DNA of 64,000 nucleotides, from positions 40,260 to 104,259 of the forward strand of contig CAYOSH010000015.1 in the NCBI GenBank assembly GCA_964406575.1, read 5' to 3'. This document shows positions 8,666 to 17,753 of this stretch, in pieces. Each line of letters opens with the position of its first letter. Within the stretch, counting starts at the first letter, position 1. The stretch comes from WTAW01 sp964406575 (GTDB lineage: Bacteria; Acidobacteriota; Aminicenantia; Aminicenantales; Aminicenantaceae). Made by a program: the position numbers and the translations under genes. The notes under the pieces are model-generated. The model had not been told where the DNA came from and did not search any database. It saw nothing but the letters and a program-made list of their open reading frames with translations.

Positions 8666-9979
8666 CTATTGATGGGATTTTGTTGCCCGCAAGTTGTTCC
8701 AGTCCTTCATGCTTTCATAAACTTCGCCAATGATACGGACACACTCATCCATCTGTTCTTTGGTGTGTTTGGCCGAGACGGAGAGACGAAGACGCGTCTT
8801 GTTTTTTGATACTGCGGGATAGGTGACGATTCCGGTGTAGAGGCCCCTCTCTTGCAGACGTTTGCTGATCTCGCGAAGCCTCAGATCATTCCCAGCCATA
8901 ACCGGAACAACCTGAGATTTGGTGTCTGCGATATCCAGGCCGGCTTCCCGAAGCTTATCGTGCATATAATGGAAATTTTCCCAGAGCTGGTCTCGGAGTG
9001 ACTTGTCCTTTTTGTAGATCTCGAGCACTTTGAGGATGCCCGCTGCGGTATGTGGGGCCATCGTGCAGGAAAACACATAGGCACGAGCCATCATCCTGAT
9101 ATAGGTCATGAGCTTTTTATTTCCTACAGCAAATCCACCGATAGCTCCAAAAGCTTTGCTGAATGTTCCGATCGAGATATCGACCTCATCCTCGAGCCCG
9201 AAATGTTCGGCCACACCGCCACCTTTTTCGCCAAAGATCAGTGTGGCATGGGCCTCATCGACTAGGATTTTAGCTCCGTATCTTTTGCAGATGGGGATCA
9301 ATTCCGGAAGGTTGGCGAGGTCTCCATCCATGCTGTAGACACCTTCGATACAGACCATTACACGCCTGGTATGTAAGTTTTTGAGGACTTTTTCCAGATG
9401 ACTGGGATTGTTATGGGCAAAAACTTTGATGTCCGCTCCTCCGAGTTTAACGCCATCATAGATGGAGGCGTGGGATAGGATGTCCAGCACAGCCACATCA
9501 CCGGGCCGAAGAAGTGCTGAAAGAACTCCGACATTGGTCCCATATCCGGTCGGGAAAACAACGGCCATCTCTTTACCTTTGAGTTCTGCGATCTTCGCTT
9601 CGAGCTGCTGCAGCATTCCCGAGTAGCCACTGAGTAGAGGCGCAGAAACAGCGCCTGTTCCAAACTCTGCGATGGCTTCCTGAACAGCTTTTTTGACTTC
9701 AGGATGATAGCTAAATCCCAGATAGTTGTATGAACAAAAATTCAGGAATGTCCGTATGGAGTTTGTGTTCCAATCGAAGACTTCCATCTCTGTTTTTGGG
9801 CTGGACATAAATGGCTGGCCATAGACCATAAATTTTTTTTTGAAGGCATCCCCGATCAATTCATAAAAGTATTCTGAGACTTCAAAGATGTCGTCACTCT
9901 GAAAATCCTGGAAATCGGCTAAGGTGAAATCATCACTGTTCAGTTCTTTGCCTTCAAAGTCTTTTTTACTCAATGCCAT
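8666..9979 (-). CDS. Alpha-oxoamine synthase family PLP enzyme (KBL / AONS / serine palmitoyltransferase-like)
   Basis: A 437-residue fold-type I PLP enzyme. It has the family signature NFCSYNYLGF, the PLP-contacting IEGVYSMDGD and VDEAHATLIFGEKGGGVAEH, and the Schiff-base lysine in TFSKAFGAIGG (K275). Family members condense an amino acid with an acyl-CoA thioester and lose CO2: glycine with acetyl-CoA (KBL), alanine with pimeloyl-CoA (BioF) or serine with palmitoyl-CoA (SPT). An N-terminal extension of about 60 acidic residues is longer than in BioF and fits SPT-like bacterial proteins better. No biotin genes lie nearby and the adjacent locus is fatty-acid carboxyltransferase, so a lipid role is more likely than biotin, but this is inference. 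GGAG lies seven bases before the ATG. Confidence 0.82.
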   Translation of the reverse strand: MALSKKDFEGKELNSDDFTLADFQDFQSDDIFEVSEYFYELIGDAFKKKFMVYGQPFMSSPKTEMEVFDWNTNSIRTFLNFCSYNYLGFSYHPEVKKAVQEAIAEFGTGAVSAPLLSGYSGMLQQLEAKIAELKGKEMAVVFPTGYGTNVGVLSALLRPGDVAVLDILSHASIYDGVKLGGADIKVFAHNNPSHLEKVLKNLHTRRVMVCIEGVYSMDGDLANLPELIPICKRYGAKILVDEAHATLIFGEKGGGVAEHFGLEDEVDISIGTFSKAFGAIGGFAVGNKKLMTYIRMMARAYVFSCTMAPHTAAGILKVLEIYKKDKSLRDQLWENFHYMHDKLREAGLDIADTKSQVVPVMAGNDLRLREISKRLQERGLYTGIVTYPAVSKNKTRLRLSVSAKHTKEQMDECVRIIGEVYESMKDWNNLRATKSHQ

Positions 9980-10108
9980 CTTCGTCTCCGGCTACTCATT
10001 CGAGTTTTATCGCATTCTTACTCAACTGAAAAAGTGAATGCTCCGATCGCAAAGTTTTGCCCTTCTATTTGACGATCGAATCCGTTTTTTTCATTCAAAA
10101 AATCAACA

Positions 10109-11326
10109 CTAGCTTTTATCATTCCTGAGGCTCATTGTCAACAAAGACAGCTTCAATTTGCGAGATCTTTCAGCCTGGCGGAGCAAAAAAACCAGCAGGA
10201 GGATCCAGATCAATGCCTGGCTTATCCTGAAAGGCACGCCTAGGGGAGGCGGAAGGCGATAGAGTGTCCCCGGAATGAGCAGGAAAGCCCAAGAAAAGAA
10301 AAGCAGCACTCCTGCGGCTATATCCCTGTTATCGGCCGATGGCGCTTGTTTGGCCAATCGAAACAGGGCAATCATGGGAAAAATAATGAGAAAATCGTCG
10401 TATAGCCGGTGATAGACCCAGAAACGAGCAACGAGTGCGGCCACACCCAACTGCAGCCATATATCACTGTGTCTATGCCTGTAACACCACAGCCCCAACG
10501 CAAGCAATACAACGAATGTCGCAGGAAAAGCCCATGGTTCAAGGTCTAGAGCACCCAGCCAGGCATGGAGATTAGCGTATCCTCTCTGGGTAAATATGCC
10601 GGATTCATAAAACTTCATATCCCGCAGAAATCCAAGAAATGCATTCTCCCTAAAGGATACGCTAAATAATGTAAGCGCCGCATAGCTGAGGGAGAGAATC
10701 GTGAGAACTCTTCTGGAGCCTGAAACAAATAGAATGATCCAGAGAAAAGGGATAGTGATAGAGGGTTTAACAAGTGCCAGCAACAAAAGCAAAGAAGCCA
10801 AAAAGTCTAACTCCCACCGGCCCTTTCTCTCCTTCACAATAAGAATACTTATCAATAACGGAAAGATCACATGCAAAGTGAGCTGGCCATTGCCAATGGT
10901 AATGGCTGTAGGGTAGATGGCGAGAAGAAAAGACACGACAAAAAAGCGTTCGAGGCGAATGTCTGTTTTAGTTACCCTGATGAGAAGAATGGCGAAACCG
11001 GCAAGCAGTGCGATCGATGTCAGCGCCCAAACCCATCTAGCCGCGCCCAATGACAGCCAGCCATAGAAGAGCCAGAGCAAGGGATACGATGCAGGAGGGT
11101 ACATCGAAACCAATGCCCTCCCAGAAAACCACTCATGCGTAAGGGTGTAGAGAGTATAGAGGTCGTTTGCCCCCGGAGGACAGACGTCAAAGATCAGCCG
11201 CCAAAATTCATACCCCAACCGCATTATTGCAATCACTGCCATCAATATCAGGGCACAGCGAAGCAGTTTTGTGCGGTGCTCGAGCCACCAATCCCGAATC
11301 GTCTGGGCATGCATTATCCATAGCAT
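10109..11326 (-). CDS. GT87 / DUF2029-type multi-pass glycosyltransferase-like membrane protein
   Basis: A 405-residue integral membrane protein with roughly ten hydrophobic segments. The first lumenal or periplasmic loop holds the acidic pair region GANDLYTLY and then MYPPASYPLLW, the PP-containing pattern typical of GT87 (DUF2029) polyprenol-phosphate-mannose-dependent mannosyltransferases. Such enzymes use a lipid-linked sugar donor on the outer face of the cytoplasmic membrane. The acceptor is unknown. Several in-frame ATGs occur near the start (11326, 11314) and none has a convincing ribosome-binding site. It is divergent from the large fusion gene. Confidence 0.65.
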   Translation of the reverse strand: MLWIMHAQTIRDWWLEHRTKLLRCALILMAVIAIMRLGYEFWRLIFDVCPPGANDLYTLYTLTHEWFSGRALVSMYPPASYPLLWLFYGWLSLGAARWVWALTSIALLAGFAILLIRVTKTDIRLERFFVVSFLLAIYPTAITIGNGQLTLHVIFPLLISILIVKERKGRWELDFLASLLLLLALVKPSITIPFLWIILFVSGSRRVLTILSLSYAALTLFSVSFRENAFLGFLRDMKFYESGIFTQRGYANLHAWLGALDLEPWAFPATFVVLLALGLWCYRHRHSDIWLQLGVAALVARFWVYHRLYDDFLIIFPMIALFRLAKQAPSADNRDIAAGVLLFFSWAFLLIPGTLYRLPPPLGVPFRISQALIWILLLVFLLRQAERSRKLKLSLLTMSLRNDKS

Positions 11327-11431
11327 CGGAAAAATTCAACCCAATTGCAAGGAGAATGAGCCCTGTGAAATTGACAAATTGAATAATTTATTGGCAATTT
11401 TTGGAAATACTCAGGAATCTTTGACTGATCG

Positions 11432-11461
11432 TTGACTCTTAAACAAGGCCTTTGTTAGAAT
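11432..11461 (+). promoter_or_regulatory. Probable promoter of the enolase-PPDK fusion gene
   Basis: TTGACT at 11432-11437, 18-base spacer, TAGAAT at 11456-11461. The -10 box differs from the consensus at one base. Transcription would begin near the GGGAGG that serves the eight-codon leader ORF, giving a very short leader. Confidence 0.45.
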
Positions 11462-11472
11462 CGGGAGGAAAA

Positions 11473-11499
11473 GTGGAACCAGAAAAAACGCTCATATGA
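11473..11499 (+). CDS. Eight-codon leader ORF translationally coupled to the fusion gene
   Basis: GTG at 11473 lies four bases after a strong GGGAGG (11463-11468) and opens an eight-codon frame encoding fMet-EPEKTLI that ends with TGA at 11497-11499. That stop overlaps the ATG of the big gene (ATGA). The big gene has no ribosome-binding site of its own at normal distance, since the only GGAGG is 28 bases upstream. This arrangement is what translation by termination-reinitiation would look like. It is too short to be a conventional gene. Confidence 0.45.
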   Translation: MEPEKTLI

Positions 11500-14400
11500 C
11501 ACAAATCAGCAATCGAGAGCGTTCTCAGAGCCCCCAAACCGCGTCTATAAACAACCCTCATTCCAAATATAATAAAGAAAATTATTCATCACCGAACGTC
11601 CCTCCTCGATCGAAACTGAACTCTAAAGTATTTCTGCAAGAAGGATGGGTGATCGCCAACCACATCCTGGTCTCCTTCCATGTGGCGTTCATATCATCGG
11701 TTCTAGTACTGCCTGCTATGGAGATCCTCAAAGGCGAAGTCCTGAAGTTCATCTTTATCAGCCCGGAGACGATCATCTCTGCACTTTTTATGTACATAAG
11801 TTTTCATACGGGAATTGCACTGCATGAAATGGGGCATTTCCTTGCAGCCGCAAAACTGAACGCACTCAATGACAAATCACAAAAAGTGGCTGAACGAATA
11901 TTGAAAGGCAATCCTTTCGAGCGGGTAGTTGGGCTGTCTCGAATTTTCCTCCTTGCACCATACGGAAGAGCCCCCGGAATCAAACGGGAAGGGCTCAATT
12001 ATTATCCCGATGCGCCCTACAACTTTGCTGTCGCAGCAGCGGGGCCACGTATGAGCCGCAATGTAGCCTTGGTTTTTTTGCTCCCATCAATGTTTCTCCT
12101 GTCATTGGGGCTCATACTCGACATCACAATAGTAATTTATATCGGACGGTTGTGTCTCGGAATCGGAATTGTTGCCCTTCTGGACCGCCTTTTCGCCGAT
12201 CCCGGCAAGTACAAAGAGTTCCGTGAGCGTGAGCGCCATGCCAGGGAAAAAGCCGCATCAGTGGCTCGTGGTCAAGGTTGGTGGGAGAGCGCGATGGCCG
12301 CAAGAGGACGCATGCTTAATCACAGAATCCAGGAGTTCACTCATCCCAAGCTCGGACCTGTCACTGCCCCATGGCAATTCCGCAACTGCGGTATGGGCGG
12401 ACGCCACACCGAGAAGGAGTACCCCGAGTCGAACATCAGCATGCAGGAGGCGATGTTTCTGATTCTGGGAGCGCGCGACTACCAGGAGGCTCAAGAGATG
12501 ACCGTGCGGCTCCAGAACCGTCTCAAAGAGATCATCGAAAAAGCGGAGGGCTGCCGTGTCATGGGTATCGGACTCGAGGGCGGCATCGCTCCCTACATCG
12601 AGCGCGGGACCTATCCCCTGCCGGAATTTCGTCTATGGGCCATGATGAAACAGACCATCGAGGAGTGCGGCTACAGGCCTGGTATCGATGTGGCCATCGC
12701 CTTAGACCCAGCCATGTCAGAACTCGAGACCGCCTACCGCAAACAGTTCAAAGTCCCCGACAGTGTGGGGATGTATCTATTCTGGCGAGACAGGGCCTTG
12801 ACCGTGATGGACCGTGAGGAAGTGCTCGACCTTTATGTCAAGGCTATCAAGGAATATGAGATCCCGATCCTCTCCATCGAAGATGGATTCTCGGAGAACG
12901 ATTTCGAGGGCTGGGAAAAGCTTTTGTCCACACTGGGGGATCGGATATTTGTGATCGGGGATGACTTGGTGACCACGAACGACGCCACAATCGCCATGGC
13001 TGCATCCAAAGGGCTCATCAACACGGTTCTTATCAAGGCCAACCAGATCGGTTCTCTGTATGAAACGATCATCGCTATGCTGCTAGCGCTTGGCAAGGGG
13101 ATGGAGCTTGTTGTGTCGCATCGTTCCAAGAGCCCCAATGACGACATGGAGGCACAGATCGCCCTTGCTGTGAATGCTCTCGGCCTCAAAGCGGGAGGGG
13201 GAGCCAACACGGAGCGGCTGATCAAGTACCATGCCGTGACAGAGCTCATGCAGCGTGGCCTGGAAGGAAATGACAAACCTGAGATAAAAACGAACCAGAG
13301 CCCCTACATTCGCAAGATAAGCGCTTACGAAGAACCCACCAATGCAGGTGTCCCCACTGTGGGTGCATCGGTCGATTTTGAACTGCCTGATTCAGGCATA
13401 ACACTTCGATTCAGGGGGGCTACGCCCCTGGGGACATCGGCGGGGACGGGCGAGGCTATCCACCTCGTTGATTCTGTGTTCGAGCGTGCAGAATTCCCAG
13501 AAGTGATCGCCCGGCACCCAACACTATTTGTCGAGATCGAGTCCGGTGTGTACACTTTTGAGAAAAGCGTCAAAGAGCCGCAAATCCAAGAACTGGAAGA
13601 TGACGAGCTCCTCGCACTCTTTGAACGCGTACAAAGATATGATGGAAAAGGATGTCTTAACGCTGTCGAAAATGTGAGCACAGTCATTGCCCCGGCCTTT
13701 ACGAATAAGGTCATCGAAGGGATCACTTTGAAAGACATCGACCAGACGCTCCTTTCACTGGAGCTTCATGTCGCAGAACGTCGGGGCAAGATCAACGACT
13801 CCACATCTGCCAGCGAACGGATACAGGTGATGCAACGCAAACAAAATCTCGGGATGAACGCCATGCTGTCCGTATCTTTGGCCATGGCGCGCGGTCTGGC
13901 ACATCTCAAAGGCCAGGATCTTTTCGAGATGCTGCGCGAGGAAATGCTGGCAATCATAGAAAAGCTTACCCGCATGAACAGTATCAAGATCGCAGGGAGT
14001 CGGTTCGACGACTATGTGGACGCTTTGCAAAAAGTAAATCAAATCCTCACGAAGCAAGGCAAGAAACTTCACGAAGTCTTGCGTGATGTGACAGGAATAT
14101 ACCGTGAGGCTGATAAGGGATTTGAGTGGGATATGCCATTGCCTACAACAAGAGAAGAAACAGAAAAAGGCAGAGTGAAAGAGCCACCCTTTGCTCAACC
14201 CCTAGAATATTACACTCATGAATCAGTCCTTATGGCTGCAGAAGAAATCGCGGCTTCTAAAGCAGCATTGAGCGATGGAGGTCTACTGACTGAAGAAGAA
14301 CAATCCTGGCTAGAATCTATCAACAATGAGTTGCTTAATGTTTACCGGAATGAAACGAACAGCGTGACTCGACACGATGTGCTGCATAAATATATAAAGG

Positions 14401-17400
14401 TCAAACAAGCCATCGCACATCGCACCCAGCGCTTCGGTATCGCCAACAACCGCATTTTTATCTCGCCCAAGGAGATGTTCGTCCCCTACCTTGTCGGAGA
14501 CACTCTTGTTGTGCATGACGCTCGCGACGAGGCCACAGACACTGTATTTACCCTCCTCTTACCCAGGGGAAAGATCATCACAGATGAAATGTTAAGCCGG
14601 GAAGCGGATGTCCGGGGCGAACCGATCGACCTGGAGCATGAGTTGTGCGATTTTGATCAAAGTCACGCTCTTTCAATCCATGTTGTCAGAATCAGGGATT
14701 TTGTTGAACATCTCCGAAAAATCAATGAAAGTGCCAATCGGAGTGAGGCTGTTTATGTGCTGCGAATCTTGGTCGCACGACTGAGTTTGTTCTCATTCAA
14801 GAAACAACTGAACGCAAAGAATCTCCAATCAGAGGTGCACAGCCTTTTCAAGGAACTGATGCGCTTCATCAATTCAACTCTCTCCGGACGACTCCCGCTT
14901 TTAGTCCGCATTCTTGTGCGTGACATTGCCGCCGTTGTCACCAGACCAAAACTTATCGACCGCTTGTGGAATGACACCATCGACCTGGCTGAGATCCACA
15001 TCCGCGGGAGCGCGATCGTTAACGAACTGAGGAGGAGTTCACACCATGCCATGGGCAGGCATACCCTGAAGCTCGCCCAGGCCTACTTAGAATATCTGAA
15101 CACGGGCGATACAACCGACCTTTTGGAGATGGGCGCTGATGAGATCGTAACCGCCGACGAAAAAGCGCGCGCGACCGAACAGCCAAAACGGATCGTGAAT
15201 CGCATCATCGAGGACCTCCAACAACTCTTAGGCAGCTCGGAGACCATCGCCCGGATCCGGGAGTGGCAGACAGAATACGGATCGACATTGGTGCGCTGTG
15301 GCTTCGGCAAGAGCCTTCATGACGAGATGAATGCTGTCGTGGAAGGGATGCAGCGAGGCAACAGATGGGTTTATTATCATCATCTTCGCATCATCAAGAG
15401 TCGAATTCTCGAGTTTGTTGAGCATTTGCCCAGTGCCAGTGGAATCGTCCGGAGGTTGGATGCACTTCTCGGGCTTAAGCCCGACGAAGTCTTATTCGAA
15501 GGAAAGCGTGCTGAGGAAGAACTCCGCAACTGTGTGGACAGGTTTGTGGGAGATGTGCAGCAGTCCTACCAAACCAACCTGTTCCATGAATTGGAAAACA
15601 TCCTCACCGCTTACGAACGTAAAGAATTCTACGCAACATTTGTTGCGATCTGTCAACAGCGCAAAAACCTTCGCACGGACCTGGAGAGACGTGCCTTTCC
15701 CGAACATCGGCTGCTGCTGTTAGAGCTCGACTGCCTCTTCGAAGAAATGAGCTACCTCGTTCTGCGCCAGATCGCCAGTGAGTATGAAGAAAAAGGTGTC
15801 GATTTCGCGCAGTGTTTGGAAATCATCCATGCATCTGTCCAGAACTTGACTCATGATGGGCTTCACTCAAGACAGCTCCACGATCTGGCAGCCATGCTGA
15901 AGCATTCGACAAAAACATACGCCGAGGTTAAAAATATCATTGAACAGATCCACCGCAACTACCATCACCTTGTGCAGCGCGTGATCGCGCCATTCGAAAA
16001 GATCCGAGAGAAGATAGGATTTACTGAAGAGGAACTCCGTGCGGCTTTAGCGAATATGCAGCGCTACATGCACGATCTTAACAATATCGCCTACTTTACG
16101 GATATCGCCCATTCTTTTATCGAGGATAAGGAGGACCATTCACAAGCAATAGGCATAGGGTCAAATCCACCCCGGGAACCTTTCGATGTGGTCCATCTTT
16201 CCCATTACGATGAAATCAAGCAGAGGGTTGAAAATGACGACCTGACATGTAATTTGCGAGATCTTTATGGCAGCAAAGGTTCGGGTCTTCTCTATATCAG
16301 CTATCTGAATATACCGACTAGAGATGGATTCATCCTCCCGACCACTTTACCCCAGAGTGGAATCCACAGGGACTCAACGGGCATTATGGAGGAAGTGATT
16401 ATCAAACACCTCAAGATACTCGAGACAGACATCGCGAAACGGGATGGCGCTGCTAAAACATACGGCGATCCCAATAATCCACTGCTGCTCGCTGTTAGGG
16501 CGGGATCGGTTTTTTCAATGCCCGGGATTTTATCGACAGTGTTATTCGTGGGAATCAACGATGAGATCGCTGAAGGCCTCGCCAAGCAGGACCCATGGTG
16601 CGCCTATGACGCCTATCGCCGATTTCTGGCCATGTACGGGCAGGCCGTATGGGGTGTCGACATGGAATCCTACGACATTGTGGAGGAGACCAAACTCCGT
16701 TACAAAGCGAAATACAAGTATGACCTGCCCTGGGAAGGGATGAAAGAGATCGCTGAAAAGACAAAGGACATCCTCAAGGAGGAAGGACATGGGAAGGCTC
16801 TAGAAAAAATACTCCGAAACCCAAATGAACAGTTGTTCACGGCTATGCACGCCGTATTCCATTCATGGAGCAGTGAAGCCGCTCGCCGCTATCGGGAGAT
16901 CAAAGGCATTTGCAACTCCTGGCAAACCGTGGCCATTGTTCAGGAAATGGCTCTGGGTAACCGAAAGAACGAAGAGATCCGAGAAGGAATGGACGAAACC
17001 CGGGCCTCTCTGACCGGTGTGATCCCGCGGACCCATATCACTGAATTGGGTATGAGGGCCCATATGGGAGACTTTAAATTCTCCGCTGCAGGAGATGACT
17101 TGGTGGGAGGCCTGACAAAGTCGATATCGTTCCGGCCTATTGATGAGCTTGGGACGTTTATGCCGATGTTGAATCGTCGCCTGCGCCACAACATCGCAAA
17201 GCTGCGGCGGTTTTTGGGAACAGACCAGGAAGTAGAATTCACCGTCGAGAGCGGCGTTCTGAGTATCCTTCAATCCCGTGCTGCAGAGATCGGGAAGAAC
17301 AATAAGGAGAGAGCTTTTAAAGATGCGGGAGAAGAAAATGCACATGGGATCGGCATCCGCGGCAGTGCTTTTCGCGGTGTGGTGGCTTTTGACAAAGAAG

Positions 17401-17753
17401 ACCTTGATGAGCTATCCAAGGAGGATGTATCCAAACGGGACGACGTGGATGGCATGATCTTACTCTTGGAGAGCCCTTCGCCGGAATATATACCGCTGAT
17501 CCTGTCGGCCGATGCTTTGCTGACAGCCAAAGGCGGGTCTACATCTCATGCAGCCATCGCAATCAACGGGATTCAGGATCGAGACTACAGTGCAGTGATG
17601 AGTGCAACGGGCCTGCACGTAGACGCCCGAAAACATGAAGCTGTGATTACCGCTAGGAGTGGACAAGTCCGCCACACGATCCGCAAACATGACGTGATCT
17701 CCATCCACGGCACAACGGGAGGTGTTTACGTGGGTACCCGGCCCACGATCTAA
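11496..17753 (+). CDS. Giant fusion: M50-like membrane domain + circularly permuted enolase + helical region + PPDK ATP-grasp and phosphohistidine domains
   Basis: A 2085-residue protein in one unbroken frame. Residues 50-240 contain hydrophobic segments and LHEMGHFLAA (H110, E111, H114), like M50 site-2 proteases, then AAAGPRMSRN and LLDRLF. Residues about 286-588 match the enolase barrel with every catalytic or metal residue I can place: H304, E318, E361, D404, E462, D489/D490, K514, H542-R543-S544, K565. Residues about 603-825 match the enolase N-terminal cap (GVPTVGASVDFEL, the S648 loop GATPLGTSAGTGEA, LGMNAMLSVSLAMARG), so the two domains are in reversed order. Residues about 830-1565 are helical and unrecognised. 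Residues about 1570-1950 match the PPDK nucleotide-binding domain (K1594, R1668, E1914, Q1926, R1928), and about 1955-2083 the swivelling domain with phosphohistidine H2018 in KGGSTSHAA. The PEP/pyruvate-binding barrel is absent. Enolase converts 2-phosphoglycerate to PEP; the phosphotransfer partner is unknown. The stop overlaps the convergent downstream gene by three bases. Confidence 0.88.
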   Translation: MTQISNRERSQSPQTASINNPHSKYNKENYSSPNVPPRSKLNSKVFLQEGWVIANHILVSFHVAFISSVLVLPAMEILKGEVLKFIFISPETIISALFMYISFHTGIALHEMGHFLAAAKLNALNDKSQKVAERILKGNPFERVVGLSRIFLLAPYGRAPGIKREGLNYYPDAPYNFAVAAAGPRMSRNVALVFLLPSMFLLSLGLILDITIVIYIGRLCLGIGIVALLDRLFADPGKYKEFRERERHAREKAASVARGQGWWESAMAARGRMLNHRIQEFTHPKLGPVTAPWQFRNCGMGGRHTEKEYPESNISMQEAMFLILGARDYQEAQEMTVRLQNRLKEIIEKAEGCRVMGIGLEGGIAPYIERGTYPLPEFRLWAMMKQTIEECGYRPGIDVAIALDPAMSELETAYRKQFKVPDSVGMYLFWRDRALTVMDREEVLDLYVKAIKEYEIPILSIEDGFSENDFEGWEKLLSTLGDRIFVIGDDLVTTNDATIAMAASKGLINTVLIKANQIGSLYETIIAMLLALGKGMELVVSHRSKSPNDDMEAQIALAVNALGLKAGGGANTERLIKYHAVTELMQRGLEGNDKPEIKTNQSPYIRKISAYEEPTNAGVPTVGASVDFELPDSGITLRFRGATPLGTSAGTGEAIHLVDSVFERAEFPEVIARHPTLFVEIESGVYTFEKSVKEPQIQELEDDELLALFERVQRYDGKGCLNAVENVSTVIAPAFTNKVIEGITLKDIDQTLLSLELHVAERRGKINDSTSASERIQVMQRKQNLGMNAMLSVSLAMARGLAHLKGQDLFEMLREEMLAIIEKLTRMNSIKIAGSRFDDYVDALQKVNQILTKQGKKLHEVLRDVTGIYREADKGFEWDMPLPTTREETEKGRVKEPPFAQPLEYYTHESVLMAAEEIAASKAALSDGGLLTEEEQSWLESINNELLNVYRNETNSVTRHDVLHKYIKVKQAIAHRTQRFGIANNRIFISPKEMFVPYLVGDTLVVHDARDEATDTVFTLLLPRGKIITDEMLSREADVRGEPIDLEHELCDFDQSHALSIHVVRIRDFVEHLRKINESANRSEAVYVLRILVARLSLFSFKKQLNAKNLQSEVHSLFKELMRFINSTLSGRLPLLVRILVRDIAAVVTRPKLIDRLWNDTIDLAEIHIRGSAIVNELRRSSHHAMGRHTLKLAQAYLEYLNTGDTTDLLEMGADEIVTADEKARATEQPKRIVNRIIEDLQQLLGSSETIARIREWQTEYGSTLVRCGFGKSLHDEMNAVVEGMQRGNRWVYYHHLRIIKSRILEFVEHLPSASGIVRRLDALLGLKPDEVLFEGKRAEEELRNCVDRFVGDVQQSYQTNLFHELENILTAYERKEFYATFVAICQQRKNLRTDLERRAFPEHRLLLLELDCLFEEMSYLVLRQIASEYEEKGVDFAQCLEIIHASVQNLTHDGLHSRQLHDLAAMLKHSTKTYAEVKNIIEQIHRNYHHLVQRVIAPFEKIREKIGFTEEELRAALANMQRYMHDLNNIAYFTDIAHSFIEDKEDHSQAIGIGSNPPREPFDVVHLSHYDEIKQRVENDDLTCNLRDLYGSKGSGLLYISYLNIPTRDGFILPTTLPQSGIHRDSTGIMEEVIIKHLKILETDIAKRDGAAKTYGDPNNPLLLAVRAGSVFSMPGILSTVLFVGINDEIAEGLAKQDPWCAYDAYRRFLAMYGQAVWGVDMESYDIVEETKLRYKAKYKYDLPWEGMKEIAEKTKDILKEEGHGKALEKILRNPNEQLFTAMHAVFHSWSSEAARRYREIKGICNSWQTVAIVQEMALGNRKNEEIREGMDETRASLTGVIPRTHITELGMRAHMGDFKFSAAGDDLVGGLTKSISFRPIDELGTFMPMLNRRLRHNIAKLRRFLGTDQEVEFTVESGVLSILQSRAAEIGKNNKERAFKDAGEENAHGIGIRGSAFRGVVAFDKEDLDELSKEDVSKRDDVDGMILLLESPSPEYIPLILSADALLTAKGGSTSHAAIAINGIQDRDYSAVMSATGLHVDARKHEAVITARSGQVRHTIRKHDVISIHGTTGGVYVGTRPTI

